Source of the DNA: an uncultured Thalassotalea sp.
Lineage (GTDB): Bacteria > Pseudomonadota > Gammaproteobacteria > Enterobacterales > Alteromonadaceae
Reading direction: 5' to 3'
NCBI GenBank assembly: GCA_947502355.1
Contig: CANMZP010000006.1
Coordinates: 109,691 to 173,690 of the forward strand
DNA length: 64,000 bases
Made by a program: the position numbers and the translations under genes. Numbering within the stretch: the first letter of the stretch is position 1; every line of letters starts with the position of its first letter. Shown here in pieces: positions 17,425 through 28,300 of the stretch. The notes beneath the pieces were generated by a model that had not been told where the DNA came from, ran no database searches, and saw only the letters and a program-made list of their open reading frames with translations.

Positions 17425-17866
17425 AGCTCCAAGAATAAGTACCAACTCTGGATCTGCTTTGATTATGGCCATATTTATTATCGTGGTGTTTAGCATGATG
17501 GCGGCAGTATTGGCAAAGATCATTAGTACCTCTTCTGAAAACATTTCTTATGAAGTTCTCGGTACTCGCGCATATGCTGCGGCAAAAACCGGCAATGAAT
17601 GGGCTTTGCAGCAATTATTTCCACTTAAAGATATTGAACTTGCAGCATGTGAAGAGAATATTAGCGACTATCAAAATATCTCTTCAAAAATTGTACCCGA
17701 TTTATCTAGTTTGAACGGTTTACAAGGGTGTTGGATAGACAGTTTGGCTTGTGTTGAATTTTCTAATGATTCGGTTGATTACTTCACCATTACCTCAACG
17801 GGCGTTTGTCAGCAAGGCTCTGTGACTACAAGCCGTACCCTGCAAGTAGAAGCGAGGAGTCTTTAA
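17414..17866 (+). CDS. mshP: MSHA biogenesis protein MshP (PilX-like)
   Basis: This 150-residue protein has a short N-terminus and one hydrophobic helix (SGSALIMAIFIIVVFSMMAA), followed by ENISYEVLGTRAYAAAKTG. This is a PilX/GspK-like pseudopilin pattern that lacks the usual Gly-Phe-Thr-Leu-Ile-Glu cleavage motif. The frame is open back to 17375. The ATG at 17414, overlapping the mshO stop by 11 bases, is preferred because it gives the usual short N-terminus. The stop abuts the mshQ ATG with no spacer. Confidence 0.85.
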   Translation: MFLKAPRISTNSGSALIMAIFIIVVFSMMAAVLAKIISTSSENISYEVLGTRAYAAAKTGNEWALQQLFPLKDIELAACEENISDYQNISSKIVPDLSSLNGLQGCWIDSLACVEFSNDSVDYFTITSTGVCQQGSVTTSRTLQVEARSL

Positions 17867-20605
17867 ATGTCAGCGAGTTATTTCTTTCGAGTTCTACTTA
17901 TTCTCATTCTTTTTTTATCTAAAGATACTCAAGCTAATCAACCCACGCCTATTTCTTTGCCTGACTCTGAAAACTACCCAGGCTTTATAGCCTTTAATGA
18001 AATTGCACAAGGAAGTAATAGCAACCCTGGCAATATTGAATTAATTGTTTTAAATGACAATGCTGGCGAGGCATATAAAAACGTCTACATTTTTGGCTGG
18101 GGTAATGGTCAGATTGCCGATTTTGGCGAGATATGTAACGCTCAAGGTGAATTAAATGATTTATGGAATGTTTTTCCAAATGGAGGAGGAACACCAGAAG
18201 AACAAGACGACTGTATTTTCACGACTGGCACTTTGCTTCTTTACGATGGCGGTGATTTACACAATGAGCATCAGGAGTTATTGCTTTCAGAGGGCTACAC
18301 TGTAAAACCAGAGAAAAAGGGAAATACCTATGTAGATGTGAATGTACCTAGCTCCATCATCCAATATCTTTACTATGGCCAAGATAATAATAGGGCAGTT
18401 GCTCCACAAACTGGTAATAATGTTGTAAATGCACCTGCCCCAAAGAAAGGTGGAAATATCTGTGCCCCCTCTGATGACAATAGTAATTGGACCGATTGTG
18501 ATCCCACACATGGTGATTATAACGATCCGGATAAAAACGCCCGATTTTATAAAATTTCATTTGTAAATAACCCAACCTTAACCTGTGATGGCTTGGCGGT
18601 TGAAATTAGAGCCTGTAAAGACAGAGATTCTTGCACTGAATATGTGGATATAGAAGCGACTGATTTGCGTATAATTAGCTCTGCATCAACAAGCCAGTTT
18701 CCAGTAAGTTTAACGACGATTTCTGGCTTAACGATTGGACAGGCAACCGTTTATCAAGCGACAAGTGGTGTCACTAAACTTTCACTGGCAGGGCAAGATG
18801 ATAATTGCGACCTTGAGGAGTGTCCGGCGGAGTTTGTATCAACGCTACTTAAACTTTCTCTAAACGGCAATGATGATTTAACGTCAGTTTGTGGGCCTGA
18901 ACGTTCGTACACTCTTGAGGCTTTAGAAGATGGCGGGGATGGAGAGTGTGTTAGTTTATTTACCGACAGCAGCGTTATCCCGGTTAATTTCACCTCGTCA
19001 GTTGCTGGCCTTAAGGTCAATGGTGAAACACTCAGTCAAGAGCTGCAGGAGACTGTTGATGTGACCTTTAATAATGGTGATGGGGCTGTTGATATTCAGT
19101 TTAATGATGTCGGGGTACACCAACTTTCATTTAATCTAACCCGCGATTTACCTAACACTGATGATTTGTACGTAGCGGGCAGCTCAACGCTTAAATTTTT
19201 CCCTGCCGGCTTTGATGTGTCAACCAATATGGTTGCTACTCATGTTGCTGGAGAACCTTTTACCACTACCGTTGCTGCTGTTTGTGAACATCCTACCGAT
19301 ACCAGTTTAATTGGCACAGTGGCACCTAGCTATCAACCTGAAGATGACAAAATTGATCTAACTTTAACGAAAGGAAGCGGTGACTATCGATTGGGGCGCT
19401 TCTATCTTGAATCGGACATTTCTAACATGGCTAATGCTGAGCAAATAGAGGCACAGGTAAATTTTGAAAATGGCCAATATCAAACGACTGAATCTCGTTA
19501 TCTGGAAGTGGGGGATTTAACCATTACGGTTGCAGATACCTATTTGGACGAGCCGATTGCAGGCGAAGTAACCTTGTCGCGCTTTATTCCGGACCATTTT
19601 AAAGTCAGTGTTATTGACGAAGGTGAAATCATTAGCCGTACCTGCAATATGCTCACCGGTAGCGATAACTTTACTTATACCGGCCAATTATTGTCTGATG
19701 AAGGGGATATTAATTACTTTGTCGCGCCTACTTTCAAAGCAACCCCTTATGCTTACCGGTTAGAGAATGAGGCCGAGCAAATTACCCAAAACTACATCGA
19801 CCGCAATACGCAAGTAAATTTGACCGCTACCAGTAAGAATTCTGTCTCTTTACTGGCTAACTTAAGCAGCTCTGAAGGTTTGGTGTTTACTCAAAACGAC
19901 GATGAAAGGGGCGAACTGTTTTTTGAATTTTCAATGAATGATCATTTTTATTACCAGAGAAATTTGGCCAGTCAAATCGCGCCTTTTAACGCCGTTTTTG
20001 ATATGCAAATTGCAGGGTTACGCGATTCGGATGGAGTGGGGTTTTCCCAATGTGCCGTAGATGATGAATTTTGTGTTTGTGATAGTGGCGAGTGTGAACA
20101 ACATTTTGACCTGCAAGGTGACAGTAGTATGGGCAGTGATGTGGTGGTGAAATTTGGCCGCTGGTTTATTGTGAGTGACACCAAGGGGCAAGATGAGGAC
20201 CTGCCGATTGAAATGCAACTGCAATACTTTGATGGCAGTAACTTTGTTGTTAACCAGACTACCGCCACAAATAATGGCGATTCTTGCACAAATATTGATG
20301 GCGCTTTGTTAGAGTTAAAGGATATTGAGGAATTAACGACTTCCGATACACAAATAGAAGAATATAACGTTGGCGTAAATAAGTTCTTCAGCGAAGGCAA
20401 ATCCAATGATTTCTATTTAACTGCACCTAATAAATCCGGCGCCATCGGGGTGAAATATCTGGCGCCAATTTGGCTACAATACCCTTGGAACTCCGATAGT
20501 AACTACGATACAGACGCCAACCCGCTTGCCACTATGGTATTTGGAATCTTTAGTGATTCCAGTCAACGCATTATCAATCAGCGTGAAATTGAAGGGAAAA
20601 ACTAG
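17867..20605 (+). CDS. mshQ: MSHA biogenesis protein MshQ (large secreted, DUF6701-type C-terminus)
   Basis: This 912-residue exported protein has a signal peptide (cleavage probably after DTQA, about residue 23) and no later membrane span. It is rich in Asp/Thr/Ser and beta-prone segments. Many cysteines are present, including clusters such as CAPSDDNSNWTDC near 200 and CVCDSGEC near 740. The C-terminal third (about 580-905) fits the DUF6701 region found in MshQ proteins. It is the last gene of the locus, directly after mshP. Its role is not established. A large cysteine-rich secreted protein at the end of a minor-pilin operon makes a pilus-tip adhesin plausible, by analogy with PilY1 in Pil systems. 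Confidence 0.82.
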   Translation: MSASYFFRVLLILILFLSKDTQANQPTPISLPDSENYPGFIAFNEIAQGSNSNPGNIELIVLNDNAGEAYKNVYIFGWGNGQIADFGEICNAQGELNDLWNVFPNGGGTPEEQDDCIFTTGTLLLYDGGDLHNEHQELLLSEGYTVKPEKKGNTYVDVNVPSSIIQYLYYGQDNNRAVAPQTGNNVVNAPAPKKGGNICAPSDDNSNWTDCDPTHGDYNDPDKNARFYKISFVNNPTLTCDGLAVEIRACKDRDSCTEYVDIEATDLRIISSASTSQFPVSLTTISGLTIGQATVYQATSGVTKLSLAGQDDNCDLEECPAEFVSTLLKLSLNGNDDLTSVCGPERSYTLEALEDGGDGECVSLFTDSSVIPVNFTSSVAGLKVNGETLSQELQETVDVTFNNGDGAVDIQFNDVGVHQLSFNLTRDLPNTDDLYVAGSSTLKFFPAGFDVSTNMVATHVAGEPFTTTVAAVCEHPTDTSLIGTVAPSYQPEDDKIDLTLTKGSGDYRLGRFYLESDISNMANAEQIEAQVNFENGQYQTTESRYLEVGDLTITVADTYLDEPIAGEVTLSRFIPDHFKVSVIDEGEIISRTCNMLTGSDNFTYTGQLLSDEGDINYFVAPTFKATPYAYRLENEAEQITQNYIDRNTQVNLTATSKNSVSLLANLSSSEGLVFTQNDDERGELFFEFSMNDHFYYQRNLASQIAPFNAVFDMQIAGLRDSDGVGFSQCAVDDEFCVCDSGECEQHFDLQGDSSMGSDVVVKFGRWFIVSDTKGQDEDLPIEMQLQYFDGSNFVVNQTTATNNGDSCTNIDGALLELKDIEELTTSDTQIEEYNVGVNKFFSEGKSNDFYLTAPNKSGAIGVKYLAPIWLQYPWNSDSNYDTDANPLATMVFGIFSDSSQRIINQREIEGKN

Positions 20606-20675
20606 CGATTAGCAGAATTGACAGTTAGGTTTGCAAAAAAAATTACAAAAATGCCCGGTTTTTAATGTTTGGCTA

Positions 20676-20704
20676 CTACATTTTTGTTTTATGTCGGGTA
20701 TGAT
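20676..20704 (+). promoter_or_regulatory. Candidate mreB promoter in the mshQ-mreB gap
   Basis: The 257-base gap between mshQ and mreB contains TATGAT at 20699-20704 with only a weak -35 region (CTACAT at 17 bases). This leaves a leader of about 150 bases before mreB. No clear terminator for mshQ was found in the gap. Confidence 0.3.
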
Positions 20705-20754
20705 AGGGAGATAAACGAATTTTGCGTCTGGCGTTTTATTCCTCTGGTTTTTAA

Positions 20755-21906
<1,152 letters not shown>

Positions 21907-21926
21907 ATCGTTAAATTAGCTTATTC

Positions 21927-21942
21927 GGGCAGCATGCTGCCC
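21927..21942. repeat. Perfect 16-bp GC-rich palindrome between mreB and mreC
   Basis: A self-complementary 16-mer (GGGCAGCATGCTGCCC) lies 20 bases after the mreB stop and ends 10 bases before the mreC ATG. No T-run follows, so it is not a standard terminator. In the transcript it would form a hairpin that could set the ratio of mreB to mreCD mRNA by processing, or reduce mreC translation by masking its start region. This is inference. Confidence 0.6.
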
Positions 21943-21952
21943 ATTGAGATAT

Positions 21953-22786
21953 ATGAACCCCATTTTTCTTAATGGCTATTCAAGCCATAAGCGAATGTTG
22001 ATTGCGCTTGTTTTATCAAGCGTTTTCATTTATTGCGACCATAAATTAGCGAGCTTCGAAATAGCTCGGGGCTACTTACAGTCTATGGTTAGTCCTTTGC
22101 AATATTTAGCCAACACCCCCCTTAAATTTCTCGACTTTGCCTCTGAAAATTTGGTTTCGCGTAAACAGCTAATGGCCGAAAACCAAAAGTATCAACAGCA
22201 AGAGCTGCTGTTCAAAGAAAAATTGCTGCAATTGGATATTTTAGAGCAAGAAAATGAACGCTTAAGGGCGTTGTTATCATCACCCGTGCAAGCGGAGCAT
22301 AAAAAGATGGTGGCGGAAATTTTGGCGGTCGATAGCGACCCTTATTCGCATCAAATTCTTATCAACCTAGGTACGAAAGAAGGCATTTATGAAGGGCAGC
22401 CAGTCATTGATGAAAATGGCGTGGTTGGGCAAATTCTACATGTTGGTGCGAATAGTTCTAGGGTGTTATTGCTTACCGATATCAGTCATTCCATCCCTCT
22501 AAGAATTCATCGCAATGGTGTGCGGGTTATTGCCAAAGGTACGGGCAGTCAAACGACTATGGAAATCAACTACCTGCCGCATTCTTCTGATATTAAAGAA
22601 GGCGACTTGTTGGTTACGTCGGGGCTTGGCGGGACATTTCCAGAAGGTTATCCAGTGGCCAGAGTCACGAATATTGCTGAGAATACCGACCGAGCATTTG
22701 CACGAGTGAAAATTACGCCCGAAGTGCAACTTGATAGATTACGTTATTTATTGGTGATCTGGCCAGATGCGGTGGTGAAACAATAA
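21953..22786 (+). CDS. mreC: Rod shape-determining protein MreC
   Basis: This 277-residue bitopic inner-membrane protein has a short cytoplasmic N-terminus, one span (about 15-33), a coiled coil (about 65-105) and a beta-rich periplasmic domain (about 110-270). The latter contains the conserved VIDENGVVGQI and VTSGLGGTFPEGYPVA motifs. The frame is open from a TTG at 21944; the ATG at 21953 is chosen because MNPIF matches the usual MKPIF start. It scaffolds the elongasome and activates PBP2. Confidence 0.95.
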   Translation: MNPIFLNGYSSHKRMLIALVLSSVFIYCDHKLASFEIARGYLQSMVSPLQYLANTPLKFLDFASENLVSRKQLMAENQKYQQQELLFKEKLLQLDILEQENERLRALLSSPVQAEHKKMVAEILAVDSDPYSHQILINLGTKEGIYEGQPVIDENGVVGQILHVGANSSRVLLLTDISHSIPLRIHRNGVRVIAKGTGSQTTMEINYLPHSSDIKEGDLLVTSGLGGTFPEGYPVARVTNIAENTDRAFARVKITPEVQLDRLRYLLVIWPDAVVKQ

Positions 22787-22790
22787 ACAT

Positions 22791-23273
22791 ATGAAAGCAA
22801 AAAATAATAACTACATTATTTGGATAACCATTTTAATTTCGTTAATGTTGACCATTATGCCATTGCCAATCTTACTGGATTCATTTCGTCCAAATTGGGC
22901 TCTGCTTGTGTTAGCCTATTGGTGTTTGGCCCTGCCTAACCGAATTAATGTCTTAAGTGCTTGGTTTGTGGGCCTTATTGTTGATGTGCTGCTCGGCTCC
23001 GTTTTGGGGGTTAATGCGTTTGCCTGTGCCATTGTTATCTATGTAACGGGCAATAATTTTCAAAAAATACGTAACTTTTCTATTTGGCAGCAATCGTTGA
23101 TTGTGTGTTTACTTACCGCTTTTTATCATCTAATTGTATTTTGGTTGCAACGTTTTGTTTTTGAAGTGGACTTTTCTTTATCCTATATGAAGCCCGTATT
23201 AACGACTACGTTACTATGGTGGATTGTCTTTTTGCTTCTGCGTAAAACACGTCGCCATTTTAGAGTGCTTTAG
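22791..23273 (+). CDS. mreD: Rod shape-determining protein MreD
   Basis: This 160-residue integral membrane protein has about five to six hydrophobic spans and the family patterns FRPNWALLVLAYW and FVGLIVDVLLGSVLGVNAF. It is a component of the MreBCD elongasome. It begins 4 bases after mreC, and maf begins 2 bases after it, so all are one operon. Confidence 0.94.
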   Translation: MKAKNNNYIIWITILISLMLTIMPLPILLDSFRPNWALLVLAYWCLALPNRINVLSAWFVGLIVDVLLGSVLGVNAFACAIVIYVTGNNFQKIRNFSIWQQSLIVCLLTAFYHLIVFWLQRFVFEVDFSLSYMKPVLTTTLLWWIVFLLLRKTRRHFRVL

Positions 23274-23275
23274 CC

Positions 23276-23845
23276 ATGCTTTATTTGGCTTCAGGATCAC
23301 CACGTCGCAAAGAGTTATTACAACTCGTGTTAAGCGACTTTCAAATTTTGTCAGCCCAGATTGATGAAACACCTTTTGATAATGAATCACCCATTGAGTT
23401 TGTGCAGCGCATGGCGTTAGAAAAAGCACACGCTGGATTGAAACTTGTTATGGATAGGGACGGTCTTAATTGGGTATTGGGGTCAGATACGGTGGTGGTA
23501 AGTCAGGGGCGCATTTTAGGTAAGCCTAAAGATAATGATGACTTTTTACAGATGATGCGCTCATTATCTGGAAAGGAGCATCAGGTATTGACCGCAATCG
23601 CCCTTGTCAGCGAAGAAAAATGCTACACTGAATTAGTGACCACCAAGGTTCATTTCAGAGACATCTCGGAAGCAGAAATGCAACGTTATTGGCAGTCGGG
23701 TGAGCCTTCAGATAAAGCCGGAGGCTATGGCATTCAAGCAGGTGCAGGCAAGTTTGTGACCTACATTGAAGGCAGTTACTTTGCGGTAGTGGGCTTACCG
23801 CTGTATGAAACAGAGCAATTACTGATTAAAGCAAAAATAATTTAA
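23276..23845 (+). CDS. maf: Maf-family nucleoside triphosphate pyrophosphatase (YhdE type)
   Basis: This 189-residue Maf protein hydrolyses non-canonical or excess dTTP/UTP to the monophosphate. The signature ASGSPRRKELL is at residues 5-15. The catalytic aspartate motif GSDTVV lies near residue 69, followed by GKPK and the DKAGGYGIQ(A/G)AG motif at about 143-153. The conserved YYVVGLPL-like ending (SYFAVVGLPLYET) is present. The dTTP/UTP subtype (YhdE) is favoured by the mreD-maf-rng order shared with E. coli. Confidence 0.93.
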   Translation: MLYLASGSPRRKELLQLVLSDFQILSAQIDETPFDNESPIEFVQRMALEKAHAGLKLVMDRDGLNWVLGSDTVVVSQGRILGKPKDNDDFLQMMRSLSGKEHQVLTAIALVSEEKCYTELVTTKVHFRDISEAEMQRYWQSGEPSDKAGGYGIQAGAGKFVTYIEGSYFAVVGLPLYETEQLLIKAKII

Positions 23846-23857
23846 TGGGATGAGTAA

Positions 23858-25321
23858 ATGAGTGGCGAGTTATTAATCAATGTAACCCCTAGTGAAACCC
23901 GAGTTGCGCTAATCGAACACAGTTCTTTGCAGGAAGTGCACGTAGAACGTATCGCTAAAAAGGGTATTGTCAGCAATATCTATTTGGGCAAAGTCATCAG
24001 AGTCTTGCCCGGAATGCAGGCAGCTTTTGTCGATATCAATTTGGATAAAGCGGCGTTCCTACATGCTTCTGACATTCGTAGCCGACTGATCACCAATCAA
24101 GAAAATAATGATAACGAAGTGGCGGATATTCGTACCCTAGTTCATGAGGGGCAATATTTGATGGTTCAGGTGGTTAAAGATCCAATAGGCACAAAAGGGG
24201 CACGTTTAACAACGGATTTAACCATCGCATCTCGTTACTTGGTTATGATGCCAAATGCTACCCACGCAGGTGTCTCTCAACGCATTGAAAGTGATAAAGA
24301 ACGCCACCGTCTGAAACGAATCGTTTCTGAACACTGCGATGATGAGGGCGGCTTTATTGTGCGTACCGCCGCAGAAGGGGCTGGTGAAGACGAACTTAAC
24401 CACGACGCTTTATTCTTAAAACGCGTCTGGGCGAAGGTTCAGCAACGTAAACGCCGTAAACAAATTAATATGCCGCTTTATCAGGATTTAAATTTAGCCA
24501 GCCGTATTATCCGCGATTTTGTCGGTGGCGGTTTAGAGCGAATTCGAGTTGATTCGAAGTTGTCTTATCAAGAGCTAAAAGACTTTACCGAAGAGTTTGT
24601 GCCAGAAATTGCACAAATCATTGAATATTACCCTGGTGAACAACCGATTTTTGACTTGTTCGCAACCGAAATTGAAATTCAACGCGCCTTACAACGTAAA
24701 GTGGAGCTCAAGTCGGGTGGTTACTTGATTTTGGATCAAACCGAAGCCATGACCACCATCGACATTAACACGGGGGCATTCGTTGGCCACCGTAATCTTG
24801 AAGAAACCATCTTTAATACCAATATTGAAGCCACTCAGGCCATTGCCAGACAGTTACGACTGCGTAACTTAGGCGGCATTATCATTGTTGATTTTATTGA
24901 TATGAACAACAATGAGCACAAAAAACGGGTGTTGCACTCTTTAGATATGGCCATGTCTAAGGACAAAGTAAAATACAGCATCAGTAACTTTACTTCGCTT
25001 GGTTTGGTAGAAATGACACGCAAAAGAACTCGCGAGAGCCTTGAGCATATTTTGTGTGACGAATGCCCGGTATGTGACGGTCGTGGCCACCTTAAGACGG
25101 TTGAAACCATCTCGTTTGAAATCCTACGTGAAGTGGTTCGCGTTAATCGTGCGTATGATGCCGATAAATTTATTGTGTATTGTTCACCCACCGTCAGCGA
25201 ATCATTAATGAATGAAGGCTACAATCATTTGGCTGAGCTTGAAGTGTTCATTGGCAAACAAATTAAAGTTCAAACCGACTCTATGTACACTCAAGAGAAG
25301 TTTGATGTGGTAATGATGTAG
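23858..25321 (+). CDS. rng: Ribonuclease G
   Basis: This 487-residue endoribonuclease of the RNase E/G family matures the 5' end of 16S rRNA and degrades mRNA. An N-terminal S1 domain (about 38-130) is followed by the 5'-sensor/RNase H-like region and the DNase I-like catalytic part. The magnesium-binding aspartates are in TTIDINTGAFVG (about 302) and DFIDMNN (about 345). The zinc-link motif CDECPVCDGRG lies near residue 400. A GGGATGAG ribosome site precedes the ATG. The C-terminal scaffold of RNase E is absent, which fixes the call as RNase G. Confidence 0.96.
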   Translation: MSGELLINVTPSETRVALIEHSSLQEVHVERIAKKGIVSNIYLGKVIRVLPGMQAAFVDINLDKAAFLHASDIRSRLITNQENNDNEVADIRTLVHEGQYLMVQVVKDPIGTKGARLTTDLTIASRYLVMMPNATHAGVSQRIESDKERHRLKRIVSEHCDDEGGFIVRTAAEGAGEDELNHDALFLKRVWAKVQQRKRRKQINMPLYQDLNLASRIIRDFVGGGLERIRVDSKLSYQELKDFTEEFVPEIAQIIEYYPGEQPIFDLFATEIEIQRALQRKVELKSGGYLILDQTEAMTTIDINTGAFVGHRNLEETIFNTNIEATQAIARQLRLRNLGGIIIVDFIDMNNNEHKKRVLHSLDMAMSKDKVKYSISNFTSLGLVEMTRKRTRESLEHILCDECPVCDGRGHLKTVETISFEILREVVRVNRAYDADKFIVYCSPTVSESLMNEGYNHLAELEVFIGKQIKVQTDSMYTQEKFDVVMM

Positions 25322-28300
25322 TGGCTAAACTGGTAGTACATTTAAATAAATGGCTTAATCGCCTTTATAAATCACTGGCCATATTGCTGGTGTTATTTGC
25401 TGTACTACTGAGTTCACTACGCATTTTATTACCCTATGCCCATACGTATAAGCAAGACGTTGAAGATTACTTAAATAGTGGTTATCAGGGGCAAATACAA
25501 ATTGGCGAGCTTACCGCAGGTTGGCACAATTTGGGCCCAACTCTGGTGGTTAATGATTTGGTGCTTACCAATTCTAGCGCCATCTCGATTGTTATTGATG
25601 AGATGGATATTGGTCTGGATTTTTGGGGCAGCATACAAGAGCGCGCCATCAAAGCAACCAATTTTACTTTGATTGGTGCGGAAATTGTTATCGACCAAAC
25701 CAAGCTTTTTGTAGACCCACCAGAGCAAGAAGATGAGCAACAGCAGGTGGCTACCGATCTGAACGCCATTTCTGATCTTATGCTTAAGCAAATCAAGCGT
25801 TTTTCTTTAAGAGATAGTCACTTACTTCTTAAAACCCCTTATAAAGAGCATCAGTTTACCATTGAAAAATTGGCTTGGCTGAATGAACAAGACCAACACA
25901 AAGGGATTGGTAAAGTTCAGGCGGCGGATTTTCCTGAAAACACCGCTAAACTGGTCGTTGATTTAACCGGCGATTCTTTCACCGATTTGTATGGGCAAAT
26001 CTATATGGAAGGCAATGGCTTAAATTTGGCCCCATTATTTGACAAAGTACTCGGCGAAAAGGGCGACCAAATCGACTCTAATATTCATTTTAAGTCTTGG
26101 ATGAATTTTAAAGATGGACGCAGCACCGACATGCAAGTGGTGTTTGAAGAGAGTCAATTTAACTGGAACAGTTTTGAGCAGCAGCACACCTTAGTTATCC
26201 CACAAAGCCAAATCAGTTTCAGTCGAGACGGCACGAAAGAACACTTTTATGTGCAATCCTCACCAATAAACTTTGAGTTTAATGGTGAGCACTGGGGGGA
26301 TTTAACTTTACAAGCTGAGTTTGACTACACCCGTTGGCAAGCCAATATTGATAAGGTTTCTTTAACCAAACTTTGGCAGCTGTATCCATTGTTTTTGGAA
26401 AACTTTCCCGATTTAGCCGACTACCAAAACCTAAATCTGCAGGGCGAAGTTGAAAATATCCGCTTGCAAGGCAACGCAGAAGGCCTGCAGGGCAGTTTGC
26501 AGTTTGTTGAAGTCGGCACCGATTTCGCCGCGGGCATTCCCGGTATTGGCAATCTTAACGGTGATGTGTTTTTTGATAATCAATTTGCTTTTATCAATTT
26601 ACATGCCAGCAATAGTGCCATTGACTTTAATGAAGGCTTTGAAAGGCCAATCCCCTATGAGTACTTATCTGGTCAGGTAAAAATTGAGTGGCAAGCGCTT
26701 CAGTGGCGTTTAGCTGTAGAAAACTTGCGATTAACCTCTACCGATCTTTCGTTAAAAGCTGATGTTCAATATCTACAGAAACAAGACTCGGTAGGTGAGC
26801 TAAGCATTTTTGCTTTTTTAAATAATGTCGATGCGAGCAAGACTCGATATTATCTGCCTTTATCCATTATGGATGAAAGTCTGGTTGAGTATTTAAACGA
26901 GGCGATCTATTCAGGCACCGTCAATCAGGCTGCCGTTATTGTCAACGGACCGGTAGATAGTTTTCCGTATACGGATAAAAGCGGCGTATTTGTTGTTGAT
27001 GCTGACTTACAAGATGCCAAATATCGATTTGAAGAATCATGGCCTGCCATTAATGGCCTAGAAGCCAACCTTAACTTTACCGCCAACTCCATGTTAATAA
27101 CGGCTACGGGCGGCGATTTAGCCGGGATTGAATTAACCAATGTTGCCGTTGGCATTGATGATTTTGATACCTCTATCTTAACTGTTGATACCCCTATTTC
27201 AGGCAGTTTTTCCGCCGTTGAAACTTTAATGAATAATAGCCCTCTGGCCGAAACGGTGGGTGAAACCATTAGCTTTATTAACCCTCAAGGGCAAGTCAGT
27301 GGTTTATTTTCATTAAATTTACCCTTAGATGATACAGACTTAGCCGTTGCTAAAGGGGATTTTACACTCGAAGGTGCAACCATAAATTTATCGGCACCTG
27401 AAATGATATTTACCGATGTTTCAGGCCGTCTTAGTTTTAATAATGAACGTATCACCACCGAAGACTTAGCGGTGCTCTGGCGAGGTATGCCATTGGGCTT
27501 TGATGTGGTTGCCGATCAAAAAACAACCCATTACCAGGTAGATATTGGGATTAAAGGTGACTGGCCTAAAGAAGCTTATCAAGCACAAATTCCAGAATCG
27601 TTATTAAAGTATGTTGATGGCGAGGTAAACTGGCAAGGCGATCTTAGCCTGTTTATTCCTGAAGATGGTCAATTAACCTACTCTGTCGATATTCAATCCG
27701 ACTTAGCGCAAAGCCAGTTATTGTTACCATCGCCCTATACCAAGCCACAGGGGCAATCACTTAGCGTAGTTGCTCGAGCACAGGGCAATGGCGATACCTC
27801 AAATATTACCGCAAATATTGGGGACAACTTAAGCTTCTATGGTGATCTAAAGCATGAGTCACCTACCTTTGCACGTGCGCATTTGGTGTTAGGCAATGAA
27901 AAAATGTTGTTACCGATGGATGGCTTTCATATCACCACCGCACTTGATGACATCGACTTTAGCCAGTGGTACCCACTCATCGATGATATCCTAGAAAGTT
28001 TGCCTGAATCAGCTGAAACGGTTGCCGAAGCGGTGGCTGAACCGCCCCTGTTCTCGATTCCGGAAAGGATCCGCGGTAACGTTGCAAATGTGAAGTTTTA
28101 CGGTCAAGACTTATCCGATGTCAGCTTTAACTTATTGCACCAAACCGATTCGTGGTTGTTGCAATTTAATTCAGAACAATTGCGCAGTCGTTTTCGTTTT
28201 TATCACGAATTCGAAGAGAAAGGCTTAGCGATTGAAGCAGACTTTGCTCATTTTGAACAAGCTTTTAGTTTCTTAGAAGAAACAGAAACTGTCGAGAAAG

